DNA of 64,000 nucleotides from an uncultured Ruminiclostridium sp. (lineage in GTDB: Bacteria > Bacillota > Clostridia > Oscillospirales > Ruminococcaceae), in NCBI GenBank assembly GCA_910579265.1, contig CAJTTE010000002.1, positions 99,460 to 163,459 of the forward strand. The letters run 5' to 3'. The first letter of the stretch is position 1. Each line of letters begins with the position of its first letter. This document shows positions 26,757 to 35,694 of the stretch, piece after piece. Under the pieces are notes generated by a model. That model did not search any database and was not told the DNA's origin. It was given only the letters and a program-made list of their open reading frames with translations. The translations under genes were made by a program, and so were the position numbers.

Positions 26757-27172
26757 ATGAAGAAATTATTCAGCACTTTTTGGGGCTTTTATTTACAATA
26801 TCCCTGTCCGCCTGTTCCTCACAAACAGATGAGGACGGGCAGAAAGCCGAAACGGCGTCTGACCGGGGAACGGTCACATCAAAACCGACAGCAGCGGACA
26901 CCGAGTCCGAAAGCCAATTTCCACAGCGTGATATAAACTTCCCCACCCTTGAGGAGGTACAGCGGCAGTACCCCGATAAAACAGTTCTTGTATGGGTCAT
27001 TGAGGAAACGGGATACGAAAGAAACTATCCCTTCCGCACAAGAGAAGTAAATGAGTATTTGGATTCGCAGGGAAAGGATTTCGCCGTATGCTTTTATCCA
27101 ATAAGGGCACTTATAACGGACGAAAGAACGGATTTTTACACAACTTACGTTAATGATATGGTCAAGGAATGA
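26757..27172 (+). pseudogene. truncated, frameshifted paralogue of the 23894 lipoprotein
   Basis: Starts MKKLFSTF, then a one-base slip in a T run moves to the frame reading LLFTISLSACSS (lipobox). It continues INFPTLEEVQRQYPDKTVLV and NYPFRTREVNEYLDSQ, matching residues 50-110 of the upstream solute-binding protein. It ends after about 140 codons of an expected 510. A leftover of a tandem duplication, or of replacement by the ABC genes that follow. Confidence 0.75.
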
Positions 27173-27199
27173 CAACAGGTAACCCGAAAGGTAATGACT

Positions 27200-27931
27200 A
27201 TGAATACATTAAGTATTGAAAATCTGTCAAAGCATTATGGCAGCAAATGTGCACTTAACAAAGTTTCTCTAACGTTCACTGACGGCATTCACGGGCTTTT
27301 GGGACCCAACGGTGCGGGAAAATCCACCCTGATGAATATTATCACCCAAAACATACCCTTTGACAAGGGCGGGAGCATTACATGGAACGGAAAAAGCACA
27401 ACCGATTTAGGCGTAAAATTCCGCAGCGTAATAGGCTTTATGCCCCAGCAGCAGGAGCTGTACCCTACCTTCACCGCCGAACGCTTTGTAGGATATTTGG
27501 CGGCGCTAAAGGGTATTCCCTCAAAGGAAATATCTACCGAGGTAAGCCGTGTACTTTCCTTGGTGGAGCTTTCTGACTGCGCAAATAAGAAAATCGGCGG
27601 CTTTTCGGGCGGTATGAAGCAGAGAGTGCTTATTGCTCAGGCGCTTTTGGGGAATCCCAAGCTGCTTATTTTAGACGAGCCCACAGCGGGACTCGACCCC
27701 AAGCAAAGAGTGATTGTAAGACGGCTTATAAGCTCCCTCTCAAAGGATAAAATAATCATTGTGTCAACTCATATCGTGTCGGATATTGAATCTATCGCCG
27801 ACAAAATTATTATGATAAAATCAGGAGAAATCATAGAAAACGGCACAGTAGCCGAGCTTTGCCAAAAAACGGAAAAGGACGGAGGAACTCTCGAGGATCT
27901 GTATATGCTTCGTTACGGTGACGACGTATGA
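27200..27931 (+). CDS. ABC transporter ATP-binding protein
   Basis: 243 residues. Walker A is GPNGAGKST, the Q-loop follows in MPQQQELYP, the signature is FSGGMKQRV, Walker B LLILDEPTAGLD, and the H-loop STH. The best match is the type that pairs with ABC-2-like exporters of peptides or antibiotics. The ATG at 27200 has GAAAGG 8 nt upstream; an ATG at 27194 is too close to it. Overlaps the permease start by ATGA. Confidence 0.9.
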   Translation: MNTLSIENLSKHYGSKCALNKVSLTFTDGIHGLLGPNGAGKSTLMNIITQNIPFDKGGSITWNGKSTTDLGVKFRSVIGFMPQQQELYPTFTAERFVGYLAALKGIPSKEISTEVSRVLSLVELSDCANKKIGGFSGGMKQRVLIAQALLGNPKLLILDEPTAGLDPKQRVIVRRLISSLSKDKIIIVSTHIVSDIESIADKIIMIKSGEIIENGTVAELCQKTEKDGGTLEDLYMLRYGDDV

Positions 27932-30087
27932 GAGTTTTTCGTGCGGAGCTTCGCAAGCTGTTTACCTCTCCCATTTTTGTTTTTGTTGCGGCAGCTGCAA
28001 TTGTTTTAAATATATACCTTTGTCTGTCCGCCAAGCCCGTGAATATTTCCGACGGGGAGTACAAAGACTTTTACGGCAGTCTTGAAAATTTGTCGGAGCC
28101 GGAAAAAACAAAGTACGTAGAAAACGCCCTGAAGGAGCTGTATTCCTCCGAAGTCACCTACGAAAATGTAATGAAAAGGGAATTTTACCGCAGCGAAGCG
28201 GAGCGGGCGGCGCTTATCAAAGATTATAAGGATTACCTTAAGGGCATTGACGAATCAGCGGAAAATATGACCTCCGTATCTATTTTTGCGGATAAAAACA
28301 GCTTTACCTACCGAAATATAAGCATAACTCCCGCCGCCTACGATGCGGTCAGAGGGGTAACGCCTATTTATTCTCCTTCGCAGGGAATTTTAATGGCAAT
28401 AAGCAATAACAGCACCGATATAATGCTGATTTTTATTGTATTAACGGCTGTTACGGTGCTGTTCATAAAAGAGCGTGAGGCTTCCGTCATAGGGCTGTTG
28501 AAGCCGTTGAGATACGGCAGGCAAGGCTTGGCGGCGGTAAAGAGCCTTGCCGTGCTTTCGGTGTGCCTCTTGTTCGGACTGATCGTTTGCGACAGCTCTC
28601 TTTTAATAGGAGAAATGCGTTTCGGCTTGGGCGACCTGTCCCGCCCTATACAGTCGGTGGAGGGCTTTTTGGGCTGCAATCTGCCTATTTCCGCAGGACA
28701 GGCAATGCTGCTGATATTTATTGTTAAAATTGCGGCGGTGTTTTTAGCGGGACTTATATTTGAATGTCTCTGCACCGTTCTTTTTTCGGGAGCAGCCTAT
28801 CTGTCGGCAGGCGTGATTGCCGCCGCGGAAATTTTTATGTATGCGACGATAGAAAATACCTCTTGGTTGTCCTCCCTCGGGAAAATCAACCTTGCCGCCT
28901 TTGTGCAAAGCAGCAAAATTTTCAAAACCTATCTTAACATAAATATTTTTGGTTATCCTTGCAACATTATCACGGTTACGGTTTTTTCCTTGATTATGGG
29001 AATCGCCCTTTCATTTACGGGAGAAATGCTGCTGTTTTCGAGAATTTCCGTCAAGGATTACAAATCGGTGCAGATAATACCCTCTATTCGCTATATCCCC
29101 ACAAAGCCCTTTTATTACGGCTTATACAAGGCTTTTATTACTCATAAAGGGGCATTTGTTATTCTGATTATTGCCGCCCTTCAAATTTATTCGGCGGCGA
29201 ATTACACCATATCCTACAACACGGACGATTTATGGTACCGTTCCTACTGTGATACACTTTCAGGTATGACCAAGGAGCAGGCTGACGAGTATATAGACAA
29301 GGAAAGAAGCCGATTTGAAAAGCTGTACGATTCTATGAGCAACGAAGGCTCGCCCTTGGCGCTTCAACAGATTTATGAGGAGCTTCAGGCGGAGCAGGGA
29401 TTTATAAAGGCGGCGGAGCAGCAGGAATATATAAACGTCCTTGACAGCTCCAATAAGGCGATGTTTTATCAGACGGGCTGGCGCAGGATTTTCGGTGCGG
29501 AGGGATTTACCGAGGATATGACCTTGACGCTGCTTGCCGCTCTTGGAATATGCTTTGCAATTTCTCCCCTGATCGCATATGACAACAGAAGACGGTTAGG
29601 CTTTCTGCTTCATACAAACAAATACGGAAAGAAAAGGTATTTCGGTCAGAATCTTGCGCTTTCGGTCATAATATCCTTTCTGATTTCGACGGTGATAAAT
29701 ATTCCTCATTTTGTCGGAATATTATCGCTGTACAAAACCGAGGGAGCAGGTTATTCGATAAGATGTATCAGCGAATTTGAAGGTTTTTTTGACATTCCCA
29801 TTAATGCTTATTTACTTTTCCTTTTCTTATTAAGAACAATTTTCCTTGCACTATGCGGAATTATAATCTTGTACATTTCCTCAAGGTGCAAGAGCACGTA
29901 TACGGCTCTTCTTATATGCTTGGCGGTTTTTGCGCTGCCCGTTATGCTTTATCTCGCAGGAGCGGAATTTATTTTGCCGCTGTGTATGCCATTCAGCGTG
30001 AACAGGGAGATAATTAAAGGGGCTTGGGTTTATCCGGCGATTGTTGCTGTGGGCAGCGGTTTTGTAATGTATAAAATAAAAACTTAG
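27928..30087 (+). CDS. ABC transporter permease (ABC-2-like, two-lobed)
   Basis: 719 residues. The layout repeats twice: one N-terminal membrane helix (about 11-32), a 140-residue external region, then a group of about five helices (about 150-400). After that come a second external region (AANYTISYNTDDLWYRSYCD onwards) and another helix group to the C-terminus. It fits a fused pair of ABC-2-type permease halves serving the preceding ATPase. Substrate unknown; export or self-immunity are the usual roles for this arrangement. Confidence 0.85.
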   Translation: MRVFRAELRKLFTSPIFVFVAAAAIVLNIYLCLSAKPVNISDGEYKDFYGSLENLSEPEKTKYVENALKELYSSEVTYENVMKREFYRSEAERAALIKDYKDYLKGIDESAENMTSVSIFADKNSFTYRNISITPAAYDAVRGVTPIYSPSQGILMAISNNSTDIMLIFIVLTAVTVLFIKEREASVIGLLKPLRYGRQGLAAVKSLAVLSVCLLFGLIVCDSSLLIGEMRFGLGDLSRPIQSVEGFLGCNLPISAGQAMLLIFIVKIAAVFLAGLIFECLCTVLFSGAAYLSAGVIAAAEIFMYATIENTSWLSSLGKINLAAFVQSSKIFKTYLNINIFGYPCNIITVTVFSLIMGIALSFTGEMLLFSRISVKDYKSVQIIPSIRYIPTKPFYYGLYKAFITHKGAFVILIIAALQIYSAANYTISYNTDDLWYRSYCDTLSGMTKEQADEYIDKERSRFEKLYDSMSNEGSPLALQQIYEELQAEQGFIKAAEQQEYINVLDSSNKAMFYQTGWRRIFGAEGFTEDMTLTLLAALGICFAISPLIAYDNRRRLGFLLHTNKYGKKRYFGQNLALSVIISFLISTVINIPHFVGILSLYKTEGAGYSIRCISEFEGFFDIPINAYLLFLFLLRTIFLALCGIIILYISSRCKSTYTALLICLAVFALPVMLYLAGAEFILPLCMPFSVNREIIKGAWVYPAIVAVGSGFVMYKIKT

Positions 30088-30271
30088 TGTTTTATGTTTT
30101 GTCAAAAATATTGTCATTAGGGATAGCCATAAAACATTTATATATTGATTACCCCAAAATCAGAAAATAGGAGTTGATTATCATAGTCCAACCAGCCTGT
30201 GGAATCAAAAGGCTGTTTGGCATAATCGGTTTTTCCCCGACAACTCAATCGGCACATTTTGATAATATTAA

Positions 30272-30305
30272 ATCCGAGGCAGTAAAAAGCCTCGGATATT
30301 TTTTT
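30272..30305 (+). terminator. rho-independent terminator
   Basis: ATCCGAGGC (30272-30280) pairs with GCCTCGGAT (30289-30297), followed by a run of T. It closes the ABC cluster and separates it from the sigma-factor gene. Confidence 0.85.
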
Positions 30306-30347
30306 GTCCAAAACAAAATAACACCTCGGAGCAGGTCTCCTCTAAAG

Positions 30348-30380
30348 TTTAGATTTTATCCCGAAAACAAAAAATCTAAA
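30348..30380 (+). promoter_or_regulatory. hairpin directly before the sigma-factor ribosome binding site
   Basis: TTTAGATTTT (30348-30357) pairs with AAAATCTAAA (30371-30380); AGGAAGGA follows at 30383. Could limit translation. Confidence 0.4.
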
Positions 30381-30395
30381 TCAGGAAGGACAAAA

Positions 30396-30830
30396 ATGTC
30401 CAAAAAATATTATATTAAAGGCGGCAAAGCTGTAGAAGTCTCGGATGAAATCCACGAATATCTCACAACCTCGGATCGGCAGATGAGATACTGTGATGAG
30501 GACAGGAAACAATCGGATTGGGATATTGATATGAAAAATGAAAAGGTCACCGAAATTTCGAGCCGTGAGGATTCGTTTGAACGTTTGACGGATATCGGAA
30601 AAGAGTTAGCCGATATAACGTCGGACTTTCGGGAACAAGCAATCAAAAAAGTTATGCTCGATCAGGCTTTGTCAAAGCTGAGTGATGAGGAATATTACCT
30701 CATTACTCAGCTTTTTTATTTTGAAAGAACTGAGCGGGAATTAGCAAGAGAGTTGCATATTGCTCAGCAAAACATTAACAAATCAAAGCACCGGATTTTG
30801 TGCAAATTGTATGAAATTTTAAAAAATTAA
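30396..30830 (+). CDS. small sigma-70-like factor of mobile-element type
   Basis: 144 residues from the ATG at 30396, which has AGGAAGGA 6 nt upstream. The frame extends further 5' but without support. The C-terminal 70 residues form a sigma region 4 helix-turn-helix (LSDEEYYLITQLFYFERTER, then ELHIAQQNINKSKHRILCKL). The N-terminal part (YIKGGKAVEVSDEIHEYLTT) is the form found in Tn916/Tn1549-type elements, where the gene sits near the integrase end. Likely a regulator of the former integrative element. Confidence 0.8.
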   Translation: MSKKYYIKGGKAVEVSDEIHEYLTTSDRQMRYCDEDRKQSDWDIDMKNEKVTEISSREDSFERLTDIGKELADITSDFREQAIKKVMLDQALSKLSDEEYYLITQLFYFERTERELARELHIAQQNINKSKHRILCKLYEILKN

Positions 30831-31616
30831 ATTTTTTTCAAAAATTTGGTTGTTAAACACCCCTTCCCAACGGCAAATATTATGAGGGGGTAAAAATCCT
30901 CTTCACTGTTCTTTGAAAATTAAATACCAATATTTCAGATACCTTCCCCTGTACAGCCTGACAAGGATAAAGCGGCAGGATTCGGCACGATGCCGAAGGG
31001 TTCACGCCAAAGGCGGTCAACACGATGTTGAAGAGCGCAAGCCCAAGTGCGACACGATGTCGCACATAAAAGCTTGCGCAAAAGCACAATGCGCCGCAAC
31101 CAAGTGTGAACTTGCGTTCCCCCAAGACATGTGCGGCAGCAGACAAAAGAATTCGGACGAACACCCGAGGACGGTTAGCCTAAATGAGTACATTTCAAAA
31201 AATAAGTTCAAAAGAATTTTTACATAAGCAGCCGATTGCACACCGAGCGATAAAGAACAGCACCCGAAACTTGCGTGGCAGCAAGTGCGCAATGATCTGC
31301 ACAGAGGGATAATGATACTTCCGTCTAGCCACAGTTCACACAATGGGGGCGGCTGCGTGAGAACCATGCCAGGGTGAGATTCCCATGACATCGTGACAAC
31401 TTTGATGGCGCAGCATCCGTGCTGCGCTTTGGGTTGTCACTGCACAACATTGTGTTGTGCAGTGCCGACGATGGCCTGAAATATTCCCATTTATCGGGGC
31501 AGTCGGGGACAAATACGGTAAAAAACACAGGCAAATCAGCGAAGCGAATTGTTCAGCAAAGCGTTCCGCTGTTAATATAAAATTGCGGTTATAAAATCAG
31601 ATATAACCGTAATGTT
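30831..31616. other. structured non-coding region of the mobile element
   Basis: No gene. Three short hairpins have the same ACGAT loop but different stems: TTCGGC/GCCGAA (30981-30997), TCAAC/GTTGA (31017-31031) and GTGCGAC/GTCGCAC (31047-31065). Further right, GTGACAAC ... GTTGTCAC encloses GCGCAGCA/TGCTGCGC (about 31395-31440), followed by CACTGCACAACA/TGTTGTGCAGTG. Comparable non-coding stretches occur between the sigma factor and recombinase of clostridial integrative elements; the function is not known to me. Confidence 0.6.
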
Positions 31617-31681
31617 TGCACACTGTTACAAGTGTGCAGACCTCAGTCTTATGCACATAGCGAAAGACTGAGGTCTGCACA
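31617..31681 (+). promoter_or_regulatory. mutually exclusive hairpins (attenuator-like)
   Basis: TGCACACT (31617-31624) pairs with AGTGTGCA (31631-31638). The second half of that stem is also part of a perfect 18-bp stem, 31633-31650 with 31664-31681. The two cannot form together. A small gene starts 28 nt downstream. Confidence 0.5.
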
Positions 31682-31709
31682 TTTGACGTAAAAATAAGGA
31701 GAATACAAA

Positions 31710-31850
31710 ATGGACAAAGAAGCAATAATCAGATACAAATTCTATTTATGCAGAAATTTTTTGGATAAGCTGTTGAGCGAAGGTCTTATCACCGAAGCCC
31801 AGCGCAGAAAAATAGAAAAAGCAGTCATCAAGCGCCTCGCAGAGGTTTGA
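31710..31850 (+). CDS. small SHOCT-like protein (46 aa)
   Basis: ATG at 31710 with AAGGAG 8 nt upstream. It reads MDKEAIIRYKFYLCRNFLD and then KLLSEGLITEAQRRKIEKAV. The LLxxGLITxxEYxxK-like pattern is that of SHOCT domains. Short ORFs of this type lie just before the serine recombinase in Tn1549-like elements, and a recombinase stub follows here. Function unknown. Confidence 0.65.
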   Translation: MDKEAIIRYKFYLCRNFLDKLLSEGLITEAQRRKIEKAVIKRLAEV

Positions 31851-31964
31851 ACCCCAATACGCTTTTGTTGGTTATGATACGAAAACCCGTGGATATTTCG
31901 TTCGGTTTGGTGATAGATAAACCCAAACCGTTTCGGTATACTGTGTTAAAAAGGAGATGATCAG

Positions 31965-32168
31965 GTGGCAGAAATCACGATAATACCCGTAATTTTAGAT
32001 TTGAAGTGTGTGCATAGCTCCAAAAGGAATGATTTAAAGGTTCAACGGAATGTTATCGCTAAGCTGTTAAAAGCTACCGAAGAGACCATGCCCCACCATT
32101 CACTGTCATTCAGGAAGCCGGTACAGTTGAAAATTTCACAAATCAGGCGTATAATGGCTATATGTTAG
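31965..32168 (+). pseudogene. N-terminal stub of a serine recombinase
   Basis: GTG start with AAGGAG 8 nt upstream. The first residues, MAEITIIPVILD, match the usual N-terminus of large serine recombinases of clostridial integrative elements. The sequence then diverges, and no catalytic serine domain (YxRVSTD) follows. The integrase was probably deleted, which would immobilise the element. Confidence 0.5.
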
Positions 32169-32200
32169 AACGACAAATCGGAATTTATGGAGAATCTCAA

Positions 32201-32797
32201 ATGGAACATATAATAGTTAGGCAGGAAGAAGAAAAGGATTACCGAAAAGTAGAAGAAATAACAAGAGCAGCATTTAATTATCCCGACAGAATACTGCGTG
32301 GTAAAATTGGCTGTCCTTATGAACATTGGATGGTCCATGAGTTAAGGAACCGTGATGGCATTATTGAATTGAGTTTAGTTGCTCAACTAAAAAACGGAAC
32401 GATAGTCGGACATATTATTTGCAGTAAGGCAGTTGTTAAAAAGGAAAGCTATATGCTTCCCGTCCTTAATTTCGGTCCTTTGAGCGTGCTCCCTGAATAT
32501 CAGCGTCAAGGTATTGGTCAAGCCCTCATCCGTACAATGATAGAGAAAGCCGAAAAGCTTGGTTTCGGTGCTATACTATTCTTTGGGAGACCGGAATACT
32601 ACCCACAGTTTGGTTTTAAAGAGGCAGTCGTTTATGGCATATCCGATGCTGAAGGCTATAATTACCCTGCCTTTATGGCCATGGAATTAAAAGAAGGGTA
32701 TCTAAAGAACGTTTGTGGCGGAAAGTTTTTTGAATCGGATATATATAATGACAAGCTTAACCGTGAAAAAGTAATGAAGTTTGATAGAAATTTTTGA
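32201..32797 (+). CDS. GNAT family N-acetyltransferase
   Basis: 198 residues from the ATG at 32201 (GGAG 8 nt upstream). Acetyl-CoA motif A is LSVLPEYQRQGIGQALIRTM, with Q/RxxGxG/A intact, followed by FGRPEYYPQFGFKEA. This matches YhbS-like acetyltransferases. The substrate is unknown. It sits between the recombinase stub and the right D repeat, so it is probably cargo of the former element. Confidence 0.85.
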   Translation: MEHIIVRQEEEKDYRKVEEITRAAFNYPDRILRGKIGCPYEHWMVHELRNRDGIIELSLVAQLKNGTIVGHIICSKAVVKKESYMLPVLNFGPLSVLPEYQRQGIGQALIRTMIEKAEKLGFGAILFFGRPEYYPQFGFKEAVVYGISDAEGYNYPAFMAMELKEGYLKNVCGGKFFESDIYNDKLNREKVMKFDRNF

Positions 32798-32915
32798 TAA
32801 ACGACAAAACTCCGGTTTGTCGAATCAAACACCAAAATACATTTTTGAAAATCGGTTAGAAATGTGAGGTAACAGCTTTGCGGTCTTACTTTTGCAGTCT
32901 TGAGGAATAATAAAA

Positions 32916-32967
32916 AAATGCATGCCCTTTGAACCTTTATACGAAAGGTCAATAGGGTGTGCATTTT
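32916..32967 (+). terminator. terminator after the acetyltransferase
   Basis: A long, slightly interrupted stem: AAAATGCATGCCCTTTGAAC (from 32916) with AATAGGGTGTGCATTTT (to 32967). Bidirectional in appearance. Confidence 0.6.
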
Positions 32968-33003
32968 GTATCAGAATAGGTCGCTACTTTCATGTTTGAC
33001 TGA

Positions 33004-33317
33004 CAAAAGAGATTTTATGCCCACAAACGGCTGTGCAAAGCTATTTGTGGGCATAAATCCTGTCGAAAGCAGGATTGACCTTCCGTAGATTTTTTCGACG
33101 AAAAAGTGGATTCGAACTCTCTAAAAAAATATTTACAAAATTTTCCTGTTCTGTTTTGTACAGATTGTATATGCCGCCTGTGAATGATTTCTTATAAACG
33201 AGAAGTTAATTACAGGCGTTTTTTATTGCAATGAAAACTGAAAAAATTGATTTTTTGGGGGGTGAACTCTAACATATAAAATTATTGTACGATTATTTAT
33301 ACATTATCAACAAAGCC
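33004..33317. repeat. direct repeat D, right copy
   Basis: The second copy of the element next to tRNA-Leu (20266-20581), same orientation, 314 bp, with point differences and small indels. It keeps the ATGCCCACAAA hairpin and the CCTGTGA / TTACAGG hairpin with T run. Confidence 0.75.
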
Positions 33318-33543
33318 CCAAAACAAGAAAAGTATAGCTGAAAAATAAGTTATCAAAACGAAGGCGTATGTGCTCTTTAAAATCTGTATCCGCCCTTTGG
33401 TTAAAAAAATTTTGCTATATAAAAGTGACTTTAACAAAAATGTGAATACAATATACTTTTAATTAAATTTATGCAATGTGTTCAACTTTATCTGATTCAA
33501 GCATACCAAACTTTACAATATGCTTCTAAACTTCCCAAAAGAA

Positions 33544-33572
33544 TTGACAACAAGAAACCAATGTGTTAGTAT
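33544..33572 (+). promoter_or_regulatory. promoter of the secreted-protein/exporter cluster
   Basis: TTGACA (33544-33549), a 17-nt spacer, TAGTAT (33567-33572), 83 nt before the start at 33656. Confidence 0.7.
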
Positions 33573-33655
33573 TTACAAAGGTTAACCTCAGCTTAAAAGG
33601 AATGTATCTATGAGTGATCATCATAGAAATTTAAAATATTTTGGAGAAATAAAAA

Positions 33656-34177
33656 ATGACTTTAAGAAAAAAATTACCGGCGATCTTATGTGCAATTGCA
33701 ATGACATTATCATCAGTCATTGTGTCTGTAGGAGCTATGGAGACTGATAATAAGAACAGCAGCTTTTTTATTGAAGCTGATAATTATGAGGATCGGGTTC
33801 GTCAAGTAGAGAGATATGAATCTGAAAATCTTCAAGTTCTCTCTGCCACAGCAGCCGGGCTCCCGCCACGGATTTATACAGGACAAAATTTAGCGGGAAA
33901 CTATATTTCCGGACATTTTTCCCCTTGTTATCCCGCGAATGGAGGATATGATACTATAAGCGGAAAATACATAAAACAGGTTTGTGTTACTGCATGGAGC
34001 ATATTTAGCAGCTCCACGAAGTGGACGCTGTCAGCTGCAAGCACAGCCGATACATCAAGGTATGAAACCTACTATGTTAAAAATGCAGATGGTACTTATA
34101 CAAAAACAGACTCATACACAGCAGCGTCGGCACTTGGTTGGGAAAGCGGCTTAGAGTGGGAATGGACATATTTCTAA
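33656..34177 (+). CDS. secreted protein upstream of an ABC exporter, function unknown
   Basis: 173 residues. The signal peptide MTLRKKLPAILCAIAMTLSS runs on to VSVGA (cleavage near 27). The mature part starts acidic (about 30-65) and ends aromatic and Ser/Thr rich, with two cysteines (SPCYP and KQVCV, about 35 residues apart) that could pair, and C-terminus GWESGLEWEWTYF. GGAG lies 9 nt before ATG. A MacB/FtsX-type ABC system follows on the same strand, so this could be a bacteriocin-like or signalling product. No family recognised. Confidence 0.6.
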   Translation: MTLRKKLPAILCAIAMTLSSVIVSVGAMETDNKNSSFFIEADNYEDRVRQVERYESENLQVLSATAAGLPPRIYTGQNLAGNYISGHFSPCYPANGGYDTISGKYIKQVCVTAWSIFSSSTKWTLSAASTADTSRYETYYVKNADGTYTKTDSYTAASALGWESGLEWEWTYF

Positions 34178-34341
34178 ATAGATGCTTTGAATAATACCCA
34201 AATCCGCAAAACTCAAAATTATGAATGGGCAAGGAAATGACTATATAATCAAAAAAATACTGCAAATTTTTTCATCCGCCGGGCGAAGAAAAAACAAGCG
34301 AAAAAAGGCAAAATCTCGTATAATAAAGACTTTTTTACGGC

Positions 34342-34515
34342 TTAAGGCAATCAATGACCGCCCGACGGCTTTGCGTGCGACTTGCTTGCATATATTACGT
34401 CATCTTACACAAATTCTCCTTGAAATACGTAAGTATTCCTGCGCCGGATTTATGCAAGCTGACGAAATATCTGAATGCGCAATTCACACGCAATCATTGT
34501 GCGGTGTTGCCTTAA
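34342..34515. repeat. MITE-like element, family B, copy 2
   Basis: Reverse-oriented relative to copy 1. The right end ATTGTGCGGTGTTGCCTTAA is intact. The left end TTAAGGCAA has lost about 8 nt of the inverted repeat. It lies between the secreted-protein gene and the exporter genes. Confidence 0.9.
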
Positions 34516-34562
34516 ATCAATTTGAATTCTGCGGATTTTGGTTAAATTAATATATTGTTAAG

Positions 34563-34610
34563 AATTTGTCCTGCCCTTCAGTTTCTGTAATTGTAGAGAA
34601 GGACAAATTA
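34563..34610. other. inverted repeat before the exporter genes
   Basis: AATTTGTCCT and CTTC pair with GAAGGACAAATT around an 18-nt loop. It is not followed by a clear T run, so it may be a regulatory leader or a weak terminator. Confidence 0.4.
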
Positions 34611-34647
34611 TGTTTTAAAAAATCTTACATATGACAGGAGAAAGTTG

Positions 34648-35694
34648 ATGAAAAATATCCTTCATTATAGCAAACAAATTGTTGTTTTTATCGCTTGTAC
34701 TGTCGTTTTTGCAGCGGTCGTGCTTTCTGCTTTTTTTAGAGAAGACACGCCATCTCCCACCTCATTCTTATCCGAAAATGCCGTTTTAATAGATATTTTT
34801 TTTAATTCTGATGATAATACAGAAAATATCACCTATGCTCAATTGTATTCATTGTTTGAGGAGCAACCTGAACTTACAGTGATCAAGCCCTACAATGGCG
34901 GTTATTTTACCGGAATGCAGATTTTTTCTAATAATCCAAATTTTTCAATTCCGCATTATGCATCTGAAAACGATATATTTAACAAATCTTCATCCCTTTT
35001 ATTGTTAGAGGAAAGCATTAAGGATTATACAGTGACCGATATCAATGGCAAATCATTATTTATGCTTAATGGAAAAGAACACGAGGCAGCAGGGTTTTAC
35101 AAAAGCAACAGTGCATATGATTATTCATTCGTGTCCAATCTTTATTCCTTTTATAAAAACAATAATACTGTGAATTGTGAACAATTTTATATAGATTGCG
35201 GTACAGCTACAACGGATTTCAGCAAAAAAATAGATCGTCTTTTTTCCAAAGGTGATAGTAAATATAATGTATCAGTCAGGCGGAACATTGGATCAAAGGC
35301 TTTGTTTCACGGGGATTTTGAAAACGCAGTAATTTTTGCCAGTGTAATATTGGTAATAATAATTGTTTGTTTTGGAGCGACAGTTTACATAAAAATAATG
35401 ATCGGAAAGCGATCAAAGGAAATATTTTGCAAATTTCTTTGCGGTGCCGAGTTATCAATTATTCGTAGGGAGTTTATAAATGAATTTGCAATTATTGCTC
35501 TTATAGGCTCGGTAACTGGTACATTGATGTCTATTTTTTTAAATTTTTTTTCATTTCACATAGTGATGATAAAGATATCGTGTATAATAGCTTCCGCAAT
35601 TATCGTCCCTGTTTTGATTTTCTTAATCTGCCTTTTGGTACAAAGATTAGTATTTCCTAAGGAAAATGAATTACAGAGGAGGATAAGGGAGTGA
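34648..35694 (+). CDS. MacB/FtsX-like ABC permease, first subunit
   Basis: 348 residues. One N-terminal membrane helix (about 8-30), an external domain of about 200 residues, then three helices (about 225-250, 275-300, 305-335). This is the FtsX/MacB topology. The ATG at 34648 has AGGAG 7 nt upstream; a TTG one codon earlier is less likely. GTGA overlap with the second permease gene indicates tight coupling. The external domain shows no recognised motif. Confidence 0.8.
   Translation: MKNILHYSKQIVVFIACTVVFAAVVLSAFFREDTPSPTSFLSENAVLIDIFFNSDDNTENITYAQLYSLFEEQPELTVIKPYNGGYFTGMQIFSNNPNFSIPHYASENDIFNKSSSLLLLEESIKDYTVTDINGKSLFMLNGKEHEAAGFYKSNSAYDYSFVSNLYSFYKNNNTVNCEQFYIDCGTATTDFSKKIDRLFSKGDSKYNVSVRRNIGSKALFHGDFENAVIFASVILVIIIVCFGATVYIKIMIGKRSKEIFCKFLCGAELSIIRREFINEFAIIALIGSVTGTLMSIFLNFFSFHIVMIKISCIIASAIIVPVLIFLICLLVQRLVFPKENELQRRIRE

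Noticed and set aside
31200..31500. Possible group II intron or rRNA-like structure
   Set aside because: Strong hairpins are present, but I see no domain V-like sequence, no intron boundaries and no reverse transcriptase.
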